Shown: one piece after another, positions 43,911 through 55,530 of the stretch
How the letters are laid out: every line of letters begins with the position of its first letter
Position numbering within the stretch: position 1 is the stretch's first letter
The notes under the pieces: model-generated
The model's input: the letters and a program-made list of their open reading frames with translations, nothing else
The model's database searches: none
What the model was told of the DNA's origin: nothing
Assembly (NCBI RefSeq): GCF_963924675.1
Contig: NC_089219.1
Span: forward strand, 151,486,288-151,550,287
Direction: 5' to 3'
Source of the DNA: Phocoena phocoena
Lineage: Eukaryota; Chordata; Mammalia; Artiodactyla; Phocoenidae
DNA length: 64,000 nt
Made by a program: the position numbers and the translations under genes

Positions 43911-46335
43911 TGAAGGTAGAATTCATGTCTCCCAGCTCCTAATCCATTGCTTCTGATTCATCCTCCTCCCCCACCCAGGTAGTTGCCAGTTCAGGATATC
44001 TCAAAGGCAAGGATGAAAGGTAGATTCTAAACAGTCCCCCTAATAATGTTTACTTGTTAAAATAAAAATGTGTAAGCTGTTGAAAAGTTAATGGCTGCTG
44101 ACCCCCAAAAGGATTCAAACAGCGTCCTCATGTCTGCTCCTACATGGAGATAAGACCTTGCCAAAGGATTCCGGGGAGGCTGCTATTTTTGTGTGTCTGG
44201 CATCATTTCCTTTGAGGAATTGTTCCCCTCCTGTTCTAAGTCCTATGGCCTCTCCTGGTGGTTCCTGGGTTCCCGTCATCACCAGTGACATTACAGGGGA
44301 GAACACAGGCCTCAAGTCACACCTGTCAGACTCTCTATCCTGGGAATGGGAATCTTGAGTGGGACCCCACAGGACAGAGGGGCACCTGGAGCTGAGCCGT
44401 GCATGGCAGGCACACAGAGAGAGCTCCCAAGTTCCCAGTGCCAAGGTCGCAAGGTACCCTGCTTCTGTCCTTCCTACTGTGTCTGTTCTCAGCTAAAGAA
44501 CTCCAGCACGTGCATCTCACTGTAAGAGGGAGGCTGGGATGACTGTCCTGTGTGAGAGTCGGTGGCCTCAGGACTGTGAAGTCTGCTCTTTTCTCTAAGG
44601 AAAGTCCCAAAGCATGTCTCAGTGACTTTGGCTGGGGAACCCTTAAAAGAAGAACTTGTGCTTAAGAGGATGGTAAGGGGAGAGAAGCTATGTGAGAACT
44701 TACCCAACACCCCACACACTTGGGGTGTGTAAAACACATCAGGGTTTAGAGCTACAAGTCCAGGCCTCAGGACCATCGTGTGTCCCCTCTCCTCAGCTTC
44801 AACATCTGCCCTCATCTTTTCAACACTTGCCAGGTTATGACATAACACTAGCTTCTATAACAACGAAACCCCCAAATCACAGTGCCTTAGCACAATCAAG
44901 TGTATTCCTCGTTCATGGAGAGGCCAGTTGAAGAGTCGATGATTCAAAACCCTGGGATCCGTCTGCCTGGTGGTTCCCACATCCCCTAGGACTTCAGAGT
45001 CATTCTACTGTCCTGTGGACAGGGATAGAGTATGGCAGCTCCTGTAAGAAGTCTTCCCAGGCCAGGTTTGAAAGAGGCCCAGTACCAGCGGGACACTTCT
45101 CTATATCCATTTGACTTGAGCTCTATGGGACCAGGGGCTCTGTCTTGTTCACCATTCTGTCCATTGCTAAAATGTGGTCCATGACCATGCCTGTCTATAG
45201 GGGGTGGGAAATGCAGTGAGCTGTGGCCTGGCGGTGTAAGGGGGCTTGAATGAACACTGGTCGTCTTTGCCTCACCAGGCCTCTGGCTGGGATCCTTTCC
45301 TTTCTCCTGATTCTTAAATGTGAGTGTGTCTCAAGTTCTGCCTCAGCCCTCTTCTCCCTCTCTCATTCTCCTCTCTCCATTTCCTTCCCCTCTCCCACAT
45401 CGGGGATGATGTGTCTCTGCTGTGTGCAAGCAATGGAGACAACCCCTGTGTCAACATCTCTAAGCAGACGACCTGTCAATTTATGACCTTTCCAAATTAG
45501 CTCCTGTATCTCTGTTTCTCATCCTACACTATCTAGCCTGACCTCTTGTCCTACAATTCATTCATTTACCCAACAAATATTTATGGAGTCCTATCTTGGG
45601 CCTGTTTCCTTAAGGGGAAATTTTTTTTTAAATGCCTGAGTCAGAAGCTTATATTTAACATTTTATTGGGAAGTTCAATTCAAAGGAAGTAAGAAAGGGG
45701 GAAAGGGAAGTGAAGAAGAAAGAGAAGGGGAATAGATACAAGGTGAGTTTCCAAGCTGACTACAGATTTGCAGCAAACACAGGCACCTCCACCAAGGCGG
45801 TAGACTGAGGGCAGCTCAGAATGTATCATTGGCAGGGCGGTGGTGAGGGCCAGAGGTGAGTTTGAACCATGTCTTATTTCCACTGATAAAATACAAGTAT
45901 CCATTTTGTGTCCCCCAAAGGGTCTGACACACTCAGATTATTGAATGAATGTGTGCAAGAGGGAAGAAAGGAAGGAACTTCAATGAACACAGTGTCAGGG
46001 CCTCCCCTGCAGAGTAGAAGCTGGACACCATTTTCCAGTGGATCATGTGTCAGAGGAAGAGAAGGGAAGTTGCTGACTTTTGATCCATGCAGACAGAGGA
46101 AGTGGGGACTAGAGCCTGAAGGTGGTTAGTGACTTGGCTTCCAAAGGTGTTAAGGGTAGTTTGCAAACATCCCCTAAAAGTATAAATTTCAGTCCCATAT
46201 TCAGAGGCTGTAATGACTAGCTGAGGACAGTTCACTTCCCCTACCCAAAAGCACCCACAGCAGCCGTCGGGCCCATGGTAACTTTTACATGTTCTCTGAA
46301 AGAGGCTCAAATGTGCCTCTATACCTCTACAGATA
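43911..46335. other. Intergenic sequence with weak relics, no gene seen
   Basis: The stretch 44818-45230 resembles an old LTR or DNA element (ACAACGAAACCCCCAAATCAC). An L2-like piece lies at 45535-45620 (CAACAAATATTTATGGAGTCC). Overlapping frames of about 100 codons at 44115-44848 have no motif. Confidence 0.4.
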
Positions 46336-46337
46336 CC

Positions 46338-46338
46338 C

Positions 46339-46419
<81 letters not shown>
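46338..46419. repeat. Compound (TC)n(AC)n microsatellite
   Basis: About 29 CT units followed by about 11 CA units. Confidence 0.95.
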
Positions 46420-47186
46420 GTTCATTTAAAACCTGATCTCAGAAAAGCAGAAGAATGGGGGGGCGGGGGATTCCAAAGGGCACCAAATTAAGGGCAAACT
46501 GGCTGTCATAAACTAGTGGTTGTCCTGAGGGCGAATGGAGGCACCCTTTCCAAAGTAAACCAAGTGGAATATGCCCTAGAATTTTTCCAAATTTAATGTA
46601 TCCTGTCCAATACTACACTTCATGGAAATCACTGCACCCTCCCTCCAGGCATGTTTGCTAGTGAAACAAAGAAATGAGCTTCAACTGGAGCTTTTGTTCC
46701 ACCAAAAACTCCTCTCCAGGGCCTGTATCTAGCACTGCATGTGGCCTAGTGTGGGTTGAGGGATATTAAGTCCACCCTTGAGGAATGTATAGTCTACCTG
46801 ACCAGACAGACCTAGACTGTAGCAAAGAAGCAGCGTCAGAGACTCAGATTGGAGAAAAGGAAGAACTTTTTGACGGTGAGGATTATTAAACAAAGGATGG
46901 AACTCCAAGGAGGAAAAACCCCACCTCAGGAGGAATGTGGGAGTGGAGGGGCGCATCAAACGTATTATAAGCCTTAAAGGGATCCATTTGGGCGTGTCTA
47001 AACTCACTTTATTCCTGTTTAATCTGCCAACCATAGTTACCCAAGGCATAGTTCCAGGCAGCTCAAATCTGTCTCACACTAACATTTTAACTTACTGTAG
47101 TCTCCCAAGAACTTCAGGTTGGGTCACACATTCTCATCTGAGAGGCACAGGGAGATGTCAGGACTTGCCTCCCATCTCACAAATCT

Positions 47187-47188
47187 GG

Positions 47189-47235
<47 letters not shown>

Positions 47236-47283
47236 GATGTGGTGTACTTGTGTGTGTGTGTGTGTAGATGTTGTGTGTGTGTG
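47187..47283. repeat. (GT)n microsatellite, interrupted
   Basis: Three GT/TG blocks are separated by TTGATGTGGTGTACT and TAGATGT. Confidence 0.9.
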
Positions 47284-48596
47284 CGGTATTAAAGTGAGGG
47301 CAAGGTGTGAGAACTAGAGCTTCTCCCAACCAGGCTGATGGCAGGAGGGAATCTACTACACATGTGAGTCTGATAATTCAACCAACAAAAGGGCCCCTTT
47401 ACTGGGCGGCTTCCAGCAACAGAGGCAGAAGTTCCTAAAAGCAGCCAGAGGCTTTTTATGGTGCCCACAAACTGGTACGTTACCTTGCAGACCCTCTGAC
47501 CCACAAGGGCCCACCCTCATGTCTCCTATGCCTCACTCCCCCCAGGACCAGAGTCCCTGTAAACTAAATTCTCAAGGGGCCCCAAATCTACTCAGCTCGG
47601 AAGCCTGGCTTTCCCACCCTCCCACTCCCTCCACCCACACGGCTGAGGTCACCCCAGCCCAGCCTCTTTTGCAACTTTCCCAAGTTTGTGCATGAGAGGG
47701 AGAGGAGGAAAACTCAGAAGGAAGTGGCTTAGCCTCAACAAACTCTTTTTTACTCCCAAAGCCTTTTTCCTCTAACCCGGCTGAGACTGCTGCTCTAAGA
47801 GGAGACCCCGACCCAGAGGGATTCCCCGCCTGTCGTCAGAGGCTGAAAGGGCCCTGGAAGCTTTTCTCGGTTCCTGTCTATTCCAGCAGCCCCAGAGGTA
47901 TTTGGGTTTTGGGGTGCGGAGAGGAGTGGAGGCAAGGGAGGCTTAGAATCTGTCAGCTGCAGGGTTTAGATCCAGCCCAAAGAACACCCACGCCTGAGTA
48001 ACTCCCAGGGCGTGGCAGCGAGCCAAGGCAGAAAGGACTCCCTGCCCAGCCAGGGGAGTTGGGGCCCGGCTCGGGGCTCTGCACGGCCGGCTGTCAGCAG
48101 CAAAGCCATGCAGCTGCCGGCACAGTCAGAGAAGGGCCAGCCAGAGACCGGAGCCCTTCAGCAGGGCTGTGTCCTGCCAGCACCCAGAGTCTCCTCGCCA
48201 CTTTGACAGGGCACCTTCTGGGATGGAACCGTGTCAACCCAAGGGTCTCATCGGGGAAGGGGGAACCCCTGGAGTAGGAAAGTGTCCCTCTTGTTCTAAA
48301 CTGTAAATACGCCTCTCAGCACAGCTCTGTGATGCTTGGGAAGCCAATGAACAGTGTTGGACAGGCCCGGATGTTAGTCTCAGCTTGCCACAAACTAGCT
48401 GTTCCTGACTCTGAAATCCACTGGGCTATGATGGCATTTTTTTAACTGCAAAGTGTCCTATAGTTGCTAGCATTGTATATTAATAAAAATAATTTCTTTG
48501 GACTTACAGATCAATCCCCCACCACAGGTCACATGGAGATAGTAACTTACCTATATCCTCAGACCTACATAGTGTGTGGTAGGCATGCAGTCCATG
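47284..48596. other. GC-richer unique block, possible regulatory sequence
   Basis: The segment 47600-48250 is repeat-poor and GC-rich relative to the window, but has too few CpGs to call an island by eye. It lies about 7-8 kb upstream of the first RAB7B coding exon, so it could contain a non-coding first exon or promoter. This is inference only. Confidence 0.2.
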
Positions 48597-48597
48597 T

Positions 48598-48705
48598 GCT
48601 GGATGGATGGATAGATTGATGGATGGATGGACAGATGAATGGATGAATGGATGGACAGAAAGATGGATGGATGGATGGATGGGAATGGATGGATGGATGG
48701 ATAAA
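48598..48705. repeat. (GGAT)n tetranucleotide repeat
   Basis: Imperfect GGAT/GGAC units span about 108 bp. Confidence 0.92.
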
Positions 48706-48714
48706 TGACTATTT

Positions 48715-51195
48715 ATTGAAGACTCAGTATTCCCAGCATGGGTCAGACTCTTTGGGGGGATACGGAGAGGTGTGAAACATTGTCCTGCCCACTGGACACT
48801 GACAGTCTACTTGGGGAAATAGAACTAATACCCCCAAGGAACTTAAAGAACAGGAGTGCTGAGCCTCCTGAAACCAGGGCTGTGGGTACACTTCCCGAAG
48901 AGAGCAGGTCTAAACCTGCTAGGATTTGGGTGGGTGAGGCAGACTTGTAAGCCTTCCTGAGAGGCAATAAAGACGTATGCTCCCCGATAGCCTCTTTTCA
49001 AAGGCAAACTTACTTCAAGATTGTAAATCCCATTTATGTTTTAGGGTGGATACATTTGTTATTTTCCAAAGCGTGGGAGCAGAGAGGGGAGGCAGTGACA
49101 TGGGGTAAGATGGTATGAGGAGGGGAGGCTTTGCCTGCTTCAGAAATCTCAGCTGCCCCCCTGCTCACTGCCTCTCATCCCTCCCCCCCATCAGCAGAAA
49201 TGACACCTCACCCAACACCTCTTTTAGGCGGAAGGTTGTGTCTGCGTCCCGGTTGGGGCCAGGAGGGTAGAGAGAAGCAAAGTGAGAAGGTAAAAGCACA
49301 GCAGGTCCAAGAGTTCTTAGAAGACTGACTTTAAAAAGAATGTGTTGCATGGGGTGGGGACACTGAGGAGGCATCAACTCCATCTTTCTCACTCCCTGGG
49401 CACTGAGCTACACTGAGCTTTGGCAGATGGGCAAGGCTAGGGCTTAGAAGTCCTGCCAGGCAAGATGGGGAGGAGAGTTAGCCACGTGCAGTGGAGAACA
49501 GTCCCCGGCAGACTCTGCTCTGTTCAGACCTGAGCCGGCTGAAGGGGGGCCCTGCATTGCAAACCTGCTTTTCACTGTTATTTAACGGTGGAGGGTGATG
49601 ACTCAGTCTGGCCTCTAGGAGGATGCACTGGTTTAAAGTATCTGAGTCAGCTGAGTGGGAGGAAGGAGGCTTAAAAGGACAGACATTGCCAAAGCCCAGC
49701 CAAGGGCAGAGCCCAAAGCATACAAGAAAGACCTTCAGCCACAGTCTGAAATCTGCATGTGGTTCCCTGGTGAGCCCATCCAGTGTCTACCCTCAAGCCA
49801 CCCTCCATTGCCAGTGACATAGTCCTCTTGCTGCTAGTTATCCTGGGACCAACGACCAAGCTGTTTTATTTTATTTTATTTTTCAAACAAAAGGGCTCAC
49901 ATATTTACTACTGAACCAACCTGCTAGTGCAGAAGCATAGAAACAAAGAGGAAAATCATTTTTCCCAATAGAACATGTCCTGCTGTCCAGACAGTGGACA
50001 GCTAGATATGGTAAGATGCCAGCGACCTTGATACAGCATGGATATGTGGGCCGTCTCGTGTGTGATTCCTTACAGACCCAGCTTGGCTCTTCTCCAATAT
50101 CTCCTCTTAGAGTTGTACCTGATTTTATGACCAGTTTTCATGCAAATCCATTGGGCGAGTGGGACAATTCTGTTTTTGTTTCCTGGCCAGGAATTGCTTG
50201 ATCCTGAATGTCTTGTGAGAAGGCATGGCAAGGAACAGAGTCAACCACACACACCAAGGTGGTGGAGAAGGGAAGAGAGAGACAGGCTATTGTAAATAGC
50301 AGCCTCAGCAAATCCCTGCCCTTCTGGCGGGGTGTAGGGGAATCTGCATGGCAGCAGACTTTGAGGGCTCATCCAGAGGAAGAACTAGGGCAGTGGTGGG
50401 TGAAGGGGGCTCAGAGTAAAGGCTGAGGTGAGTTATAAGAATCTGGAGAAGAAAAGACTCAAGTAAAACTGCAAGACTTTAAATCTCAGGAGGGCTGGCA
50501 AGTAGTAGAGGAACTGAGCATTTTTTCTGTGGCTTCCAGGAGAAATCTACCCCTAGTGGAGGCAAGTTCTGTGGGGCAAGTCTGGCCATCTTTCCATGAA
50601 TATGGTGCAGGTGGCTCAAGCTCTGGGTGGGAGGTCAGACTAGATGAACTTTGGGGTCCTTCTGTAGTGAACTGGAGAATGATCCGCACTGGTAGCTTGA
50701 AATCAGCCACGGTGGGAGTATTTACACCACAGAAAGCGGCAGGCACTACAAATCAGGTATCTGCCCCCCACCGTGTTTAACCGTTTAGCCAGGTCTTTCC
50801 AATTTGCTCTAAGAGCATGACACATGCCACACTGCAGAATCAGCCACAGCCATGAGTGATGTCTATTATACCCACAAGGGGACAGACTCACCAAGGTTAA
50901 GAAACTCTCCCACCGTCACAAATATATGGAGGTGGGATGAAAACTCTGACTCCAAAACTCATGATCACTCCAGAGTCCCAGGAGGCCTCTCTCTCCTGCC
51001 CCAGACACAAAAGTGACTTGTCCTGTCAGAAAGTCACACTCAGATGTCTTTGGGCTGCCATCCTTCCACCTGCTCTTTATAAAGAAATGTTGTCTTTATT
51101 TGATATATATATATCTTTTTAGACGTGGTGAGGAATTCCAGGAATTTAAGCCAGGAAACTGGACTTCATGCCACATACACTGAAAAGTCCTCACC
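48715..51195. other. Intergenic sequence, no gene seen
   Basis: No recognised repeat or exon. A short TTTTA-type tract lies at 49862-49882. Confidence 0.4.
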
Positions 51196-51200
51196 AGGCT

Positions 51201-51507
51201 TTTTTTATTTTTTTAATTTTTAAAAAATTTATTTATTCATTTTTGGCTACATTGGGTCTTCGTTGCTGCGCGCGGGCTTTCTCTAGTTGCGGTGAGCGGG
51301 GTTTACTCTTCGTTGTGGTGCACGGGCTTCTCATTGCGGTGACCTCTCTTGTTGCGGAGCACGGGCTCTAGGCGCATGGGCTTCAGTAGTTGTGGCTCAC
51401 GGGCTTAGTTGCTCCGTGGCGTGTGGGATCTTCCTGGACCAGGAATCAAACCCGTGTACCCTGCACTGGCAGGCGGATTCTTAACCGCTGTGCCACCAAG
51501 GAAGCCC
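51201..51507 (-). mobile_element. CHR-1-type SINE
   Basis: Reverse copy, from TTTTTGGCTACATTGGGTC to CCACCAAGGAAGCCC. Confidence 0.9.
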
Positions 51508-51539
51508 TACTTGATATTTTTAATTACAGTAACAACTTA

Positions 51540-52290
51540 GACTTGTGTAACAAATTTTAACAGAAGGCATATATAAAATAGAACAATAGCTCCTTGCCTC
51601 TAATCTACCTTTCCCCACCTCCTATTAATCATTTAGTATGTATCTATCCATAGCTTTCTGTGTAATACAGGACAAGCATACATATAATATTGAACATATA
51701 GTCACACACATAGGGTTGTTGTTTTTATACAATTGGGATCATACTATACAAAATGTCCAGTGATTTTTTTTCACTTAAATTGTCATATTTTTCCACTTCA
51801 TTACTTCACTCATTTAAAAACTGCCTAGTATTTCAGAGTATGTATGGATCATAATTTATGCCAAGGGTCTTTTATTGGTGGACATTTAGGTTACAATGTT
51901 CTTCAGCAATTATCTTTGTAAAAATGTATGTTTGAGCATATGTGTATTTCTGTTGGATAGACTCCTAGAATTAGAATCTAGGGTATATGCATATTAAATT
52001 TTGATACTGTCAAACTGCTGTCCAAAAAAGACAGTGCCAATTCATAGTCTATCAGCAGTAAACAAGAGTTTCCCCCCACCCACTTGTCAACACTAAATAT
52101 TATCATCAATCTTCTGAATTTTTGCCACTCTGGTGGGTAAAAGAGTGGTATTTTTTAACTTTGCATGTCCTTAAAAATTAGTAAGTTTAAGTGTCTCCCA
52201 AAGCTTACTACTTATCATTTATAAGATCTCTACTGGTTACTTATTTATATTCTTTGCCCGTTTTTATGTTCTGTGTCGTCTTTGATTGTA
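51540..52290 (-). repeat. Old L1 3'-UTR relic
   Basis: TTGATACTGTCAAACTGCTGTCC, then CAACACTAAATATTATCATC, then TTGCCACTCTGGTGGGTAAA are typical old L1 3' landmarks. Confidence 0.6.
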
Positions 52291-52509
52291 GAGTGCTTTA
52301 CACATAGTGGATATTGATCCTCTGTTATACGCATGCACTTTCCACCTACCCCGCCCTCAACCCCAGCTTTCCCTTCATACCCACACCAGCTCTGCCGCAC
52401 CATGTCAAACCCAAACCATCCAGCCCCCCAGACTCTCCGACAGGGGCACCAAGTGGCAGGGTGTGTGATCCTCATTCTAGTTTCACAGAAGGCAGTAAGT
52501 AGGACCTAG

Positions 52510-52830
52510 CAGCTAAGAGTGTGATCTCTGGAGTCAGGCCTGTATTCAAGTCCCAGTTCTGCCACTTACAGACCGTGCTTTTAGAGATGAACTGCATACT
52601 TAACTTCTCTAAACACCTGTTTCTTCAGTGGTAAAACAGAGATAAGAGTAGTATCAATCCCACAAGGTATGTCTGTGTGCTAACGTTTCTTGAGCCCTTA
52701 ATTTGTGCCATAAATGCATTATAATAATGTACTATGTGTGTTAAATGTAGTATAATAATGTATTCATTTATTAACCTCCCGATGATATGTTTATTTGCAT
52801 ATTCACAAAGTGCTCTACCACACCACCAGG
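52510..52830 (+). repeat. MIR-type relic
   Basis: TGATCTCTGGAGTCAGGCCTG, then GTTCTGCCACTTACAGACC, then AAGTCCCAGTTCTGCC follow MIR. Confidence 0.6.
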
Positions 52831-54050
52831 CGAGTAGACCTTAGCTTATAGTGTGAGCGTTGACAACTCCGCATGGCAACGTGTGAATCTGCTCCCCTCT
52901 GCCTCAGGAGGCTCTTTTGACCCCTGTGGTCAGTCCACACACGACGGCTCCTGTTCAGCAGCCCATCCCCTTGGCTTCCACTGTGGCTCTTGTCACTTTG
53001 GCTGCCTTTCTCTCGATCCCCTGCAGCTCTACCAGGGTTTTGTTGGGGTTCACCAAACCTGAGCCCAGTGCCCTAGATCCTGTGCACACAGATTCTACGG
53101 TTCAAACTCAGGACATCAGGGGGCAACATGGCACAGAGCAAGCAGCCTTCTCTGGCCTTTGACTCACACATTAACTCATCCGTATACTACCTGTGGGGCC
53201 TTAGATGAGTTATGAGTGACTTGGCTTCTCTGAGCCCCCGTTGTACTCATCTCATAGCTCATGATTTCCTAAGCCCTACAGAGCAGCCCCTGCAGGTGCT
53301 CAGCCAATGCTGGTTCCCTTCCCACTTCCCCTGCCTCCCTTTTGTTCTGACTCCCTTTCCAGGGCACTCTATTGGCTTTTGAGGCTAAGTTAGCGGGTTG
53401 TACCAAAGCCTTTAGGAAAGAGCTCACCCTTGCTCCCCTTCCCGACTGGTAACTGATGCTTAGAGACACATGCCTTTCAGAAGCTTCTGAGTCACTTCTC
53501 CCTTGGCTGGTTTCCTTGTGGGCGGTGACACCCATTACAAAATACCAGCCCCTGTTAATACTTTGAATTCTCTTCCTCTGCCTGTCTGAAGCGTGGGAAA
53601 TGTTTGACGAATGAATAAATGAATGACAGAATCCTTGGTCTGTATTCATGACCCATCTTAATCTTGCTTCCTTTCTAGGCTTTTGTTTCTCCACACCCTT
53701 CGCCTCACCCTTCGCTGAAGCAGACCATCCACCTTCTCCACTCCCCTGTTCCCAGAGCTTTGATATTTCATTTCCTCCTTGGAAATATCATTTCCAAGGA
53801 AATATCATGTGTCATTTCCTCAGGGCCCAGTTGGATTGGCAGCTTCTCCCCCAGCCCTGAATTCTCACAGCAGTTTCTTGGGGCCTCTGTCGGGGCACTT
53901 GACATTTTCTCTCTGCTGTTATCACTCACCCCTTTCCTTTCTCCCCTGATGACTCCCTGGAGTGGGCTCCTATTTGCTTTGTCTTTTGCCCTGGGCAAGG
54001 CTCTCGTGGCCCAGTGAGTTACACTCCAGTAGATAAAGCATTTTTCAACC
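52831..54050. other. Intergenic sequence, no gene seen
   Basis: It contains a small overlapping inverted-repeat cluster at 53761-53807. Open frames on both strands near 53269-54088 have no recognised motif. Confidence 0.4.
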
Positions 54051-54069
54051 AGAAGGGGCCTTGGGCCTT

Positions 54070-54190
54070 TGGGGCCCAGATGGCTCATCCTCTAGTTGGA
54101 AAGCCAAGACTCAAAGAGGGGAAGTAATTGGCCCAAGGTCACGCAGTGGCAAAGTGAGAATTAGAACCAAAACCTCAGGACGTCCAGTTG
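54070..54190 (-). repeat. MIR SINE relic
   Basis: AAGAGGGGAAGTAATTGGCCC then AAGGTCACGCAGTGGCAAAG is reverse MIR. Confidence 0.6.
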
Positions 54191-54399
54191 AGAGCTTTTT
54201 CCCAGTACCAGGCAAGTTCAAGCTGACCAACTTTTGCTACCTCAACCAGGCAGAGTCAGATCAAGGCTAACTCAATACATCTACCGCATCCAAGATCAGA
54301 AGACCCAGGAGTTGGGAATAGTATATATGTGTGTGCGTGTAAGGGTAGAACCAAAGAGCCAGTTAAGCATAATTCCCTGAGACAGTTTTGCTTTATCTT

Positions 54400-54990
54400 G
54401 TTAATAATCACAATATATATACATATATAATTTATATGTATAAAACAGACATACAAGTATTTTTCTCTTATAGGAACAATACATGTTTGACATGTGTGTT
54501 GTTAAAAAAAAATTGGAATGTACTAAAAAGTACAGAGAACAAAATTAAAATCATAGTTTCCTACCACCCAGAATTAACCACTTACGTTTTTAATATATTC
54601 CTTTCTAGATCTTTTTCCATGCAAGTAGGAATTCATTTCAATACTTGGGGGGGGCGGTATGGTATGTACAGTTTAGTGTCTTCTGTTTTTCATTTAGATC
54701 CTGTGGCGTAAGCATTTTCCCACGTTATTATAATATGCTCACAAACTCCATTTTAATGACTGCTTAATAGTTCATCGTGTGCCATGATTTTTTTTTCTTT
54801 ATTGTTGGATGTTTATAAATGACGCTGGGAAAGAACATTCTTAAAGAAGAGTCTTTGCCTGCATTTCAGATTATGTTTTTAGGACAAATTCCTAGAAGTG
54901 GAGGGCAGGGACACGTTTAAGGCTCTCAATACTCGATGCCAAGCAGCTTTCCAGAAACATGTACCAGTTACACCCCCACCAGCTGCATTA
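54400..54990 (-). repeat. Old L1 3'-UTR relic
   Basis: TTTGCCTGCATTTCAGATTATG, CCTAGAAGTGGAGGGCAGGG and TACCAGTTACACCCCCACC match the old L1 3' pattern. Confidence 0.55.
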
Positions 54991-55461
54991 GAGGGAGTCT
55001 TTTGATTCTGCCAATGCAGCAACACCTCGGGCTGAAGGAAGGCCACTCTTCCATCCAAAGCCTCTCAGCAGTCCTAACAATGGGCCCTTTGTCCCACCCC
55101 CATCTCCTCTTCCCTCCATCCCTGGCTCCAGGCTTGGAACAGAGGCTGTCTGCGAGGCCTCTGTTCAGTCCAGTCCAGCCTTGGTGCTCCACGGGGTTGG
55201 TAGAGCTGAAAGGTAAGAGGTGTGCCTGTCCTACAGGGCGGGGCCACCATCCTTCCAGCCTCAGGGAGACCCCCGGGGTGGGGGGGGTGAGGAGGTGGGT
55301 GTGTAAGGGTTGCTGAGTCATCCGCCTCTTTTGGAGAACAAACCCATCCGATCCCAGGACAGAGTTCTGCACATGACGAGGGGAAAGTAGAGACCAGCTC
55401 CAGTGACAATGGCCACAGGGTTACTCCGGCCAGCATGTAGATGACTTCTGTTTCCCTACAG

Positions 55462-55530
55462 GCTCTGAAGTCCCTCCATGAATCCTCAAAAGAAGGTGGA
55501 CCTCAAGCTCATCATCATCGGAGCCCTGGG
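55462..55530 (+). CDS. RAB7B: RAB7B first coding exon
   Basis: The acceptor is TTTCCCTACAG. The ATG at 55478-55480 is preceded by 16 bases of 5' UTR in the same exon, which ends GG before GTAAGC. The split glycine codon is completed by the next exon, as P-loop conservation requires. An upstream non-coding exon must exist. A GTAAGAGG donor-like site at 55213 after GAGCTGAAAG is one candidate. Confidence 0.92.

Noticed and set aside
46050..46415. 121-codon minus frame with RERERERE run
   Set aside because: It is produced by the (CT)n(CA)n microsatellite.
48598..48705. Possible CRISPR-like or satellite array
   Set aside because: It is a simple GGAT tetranucleotide repeat without spacers.
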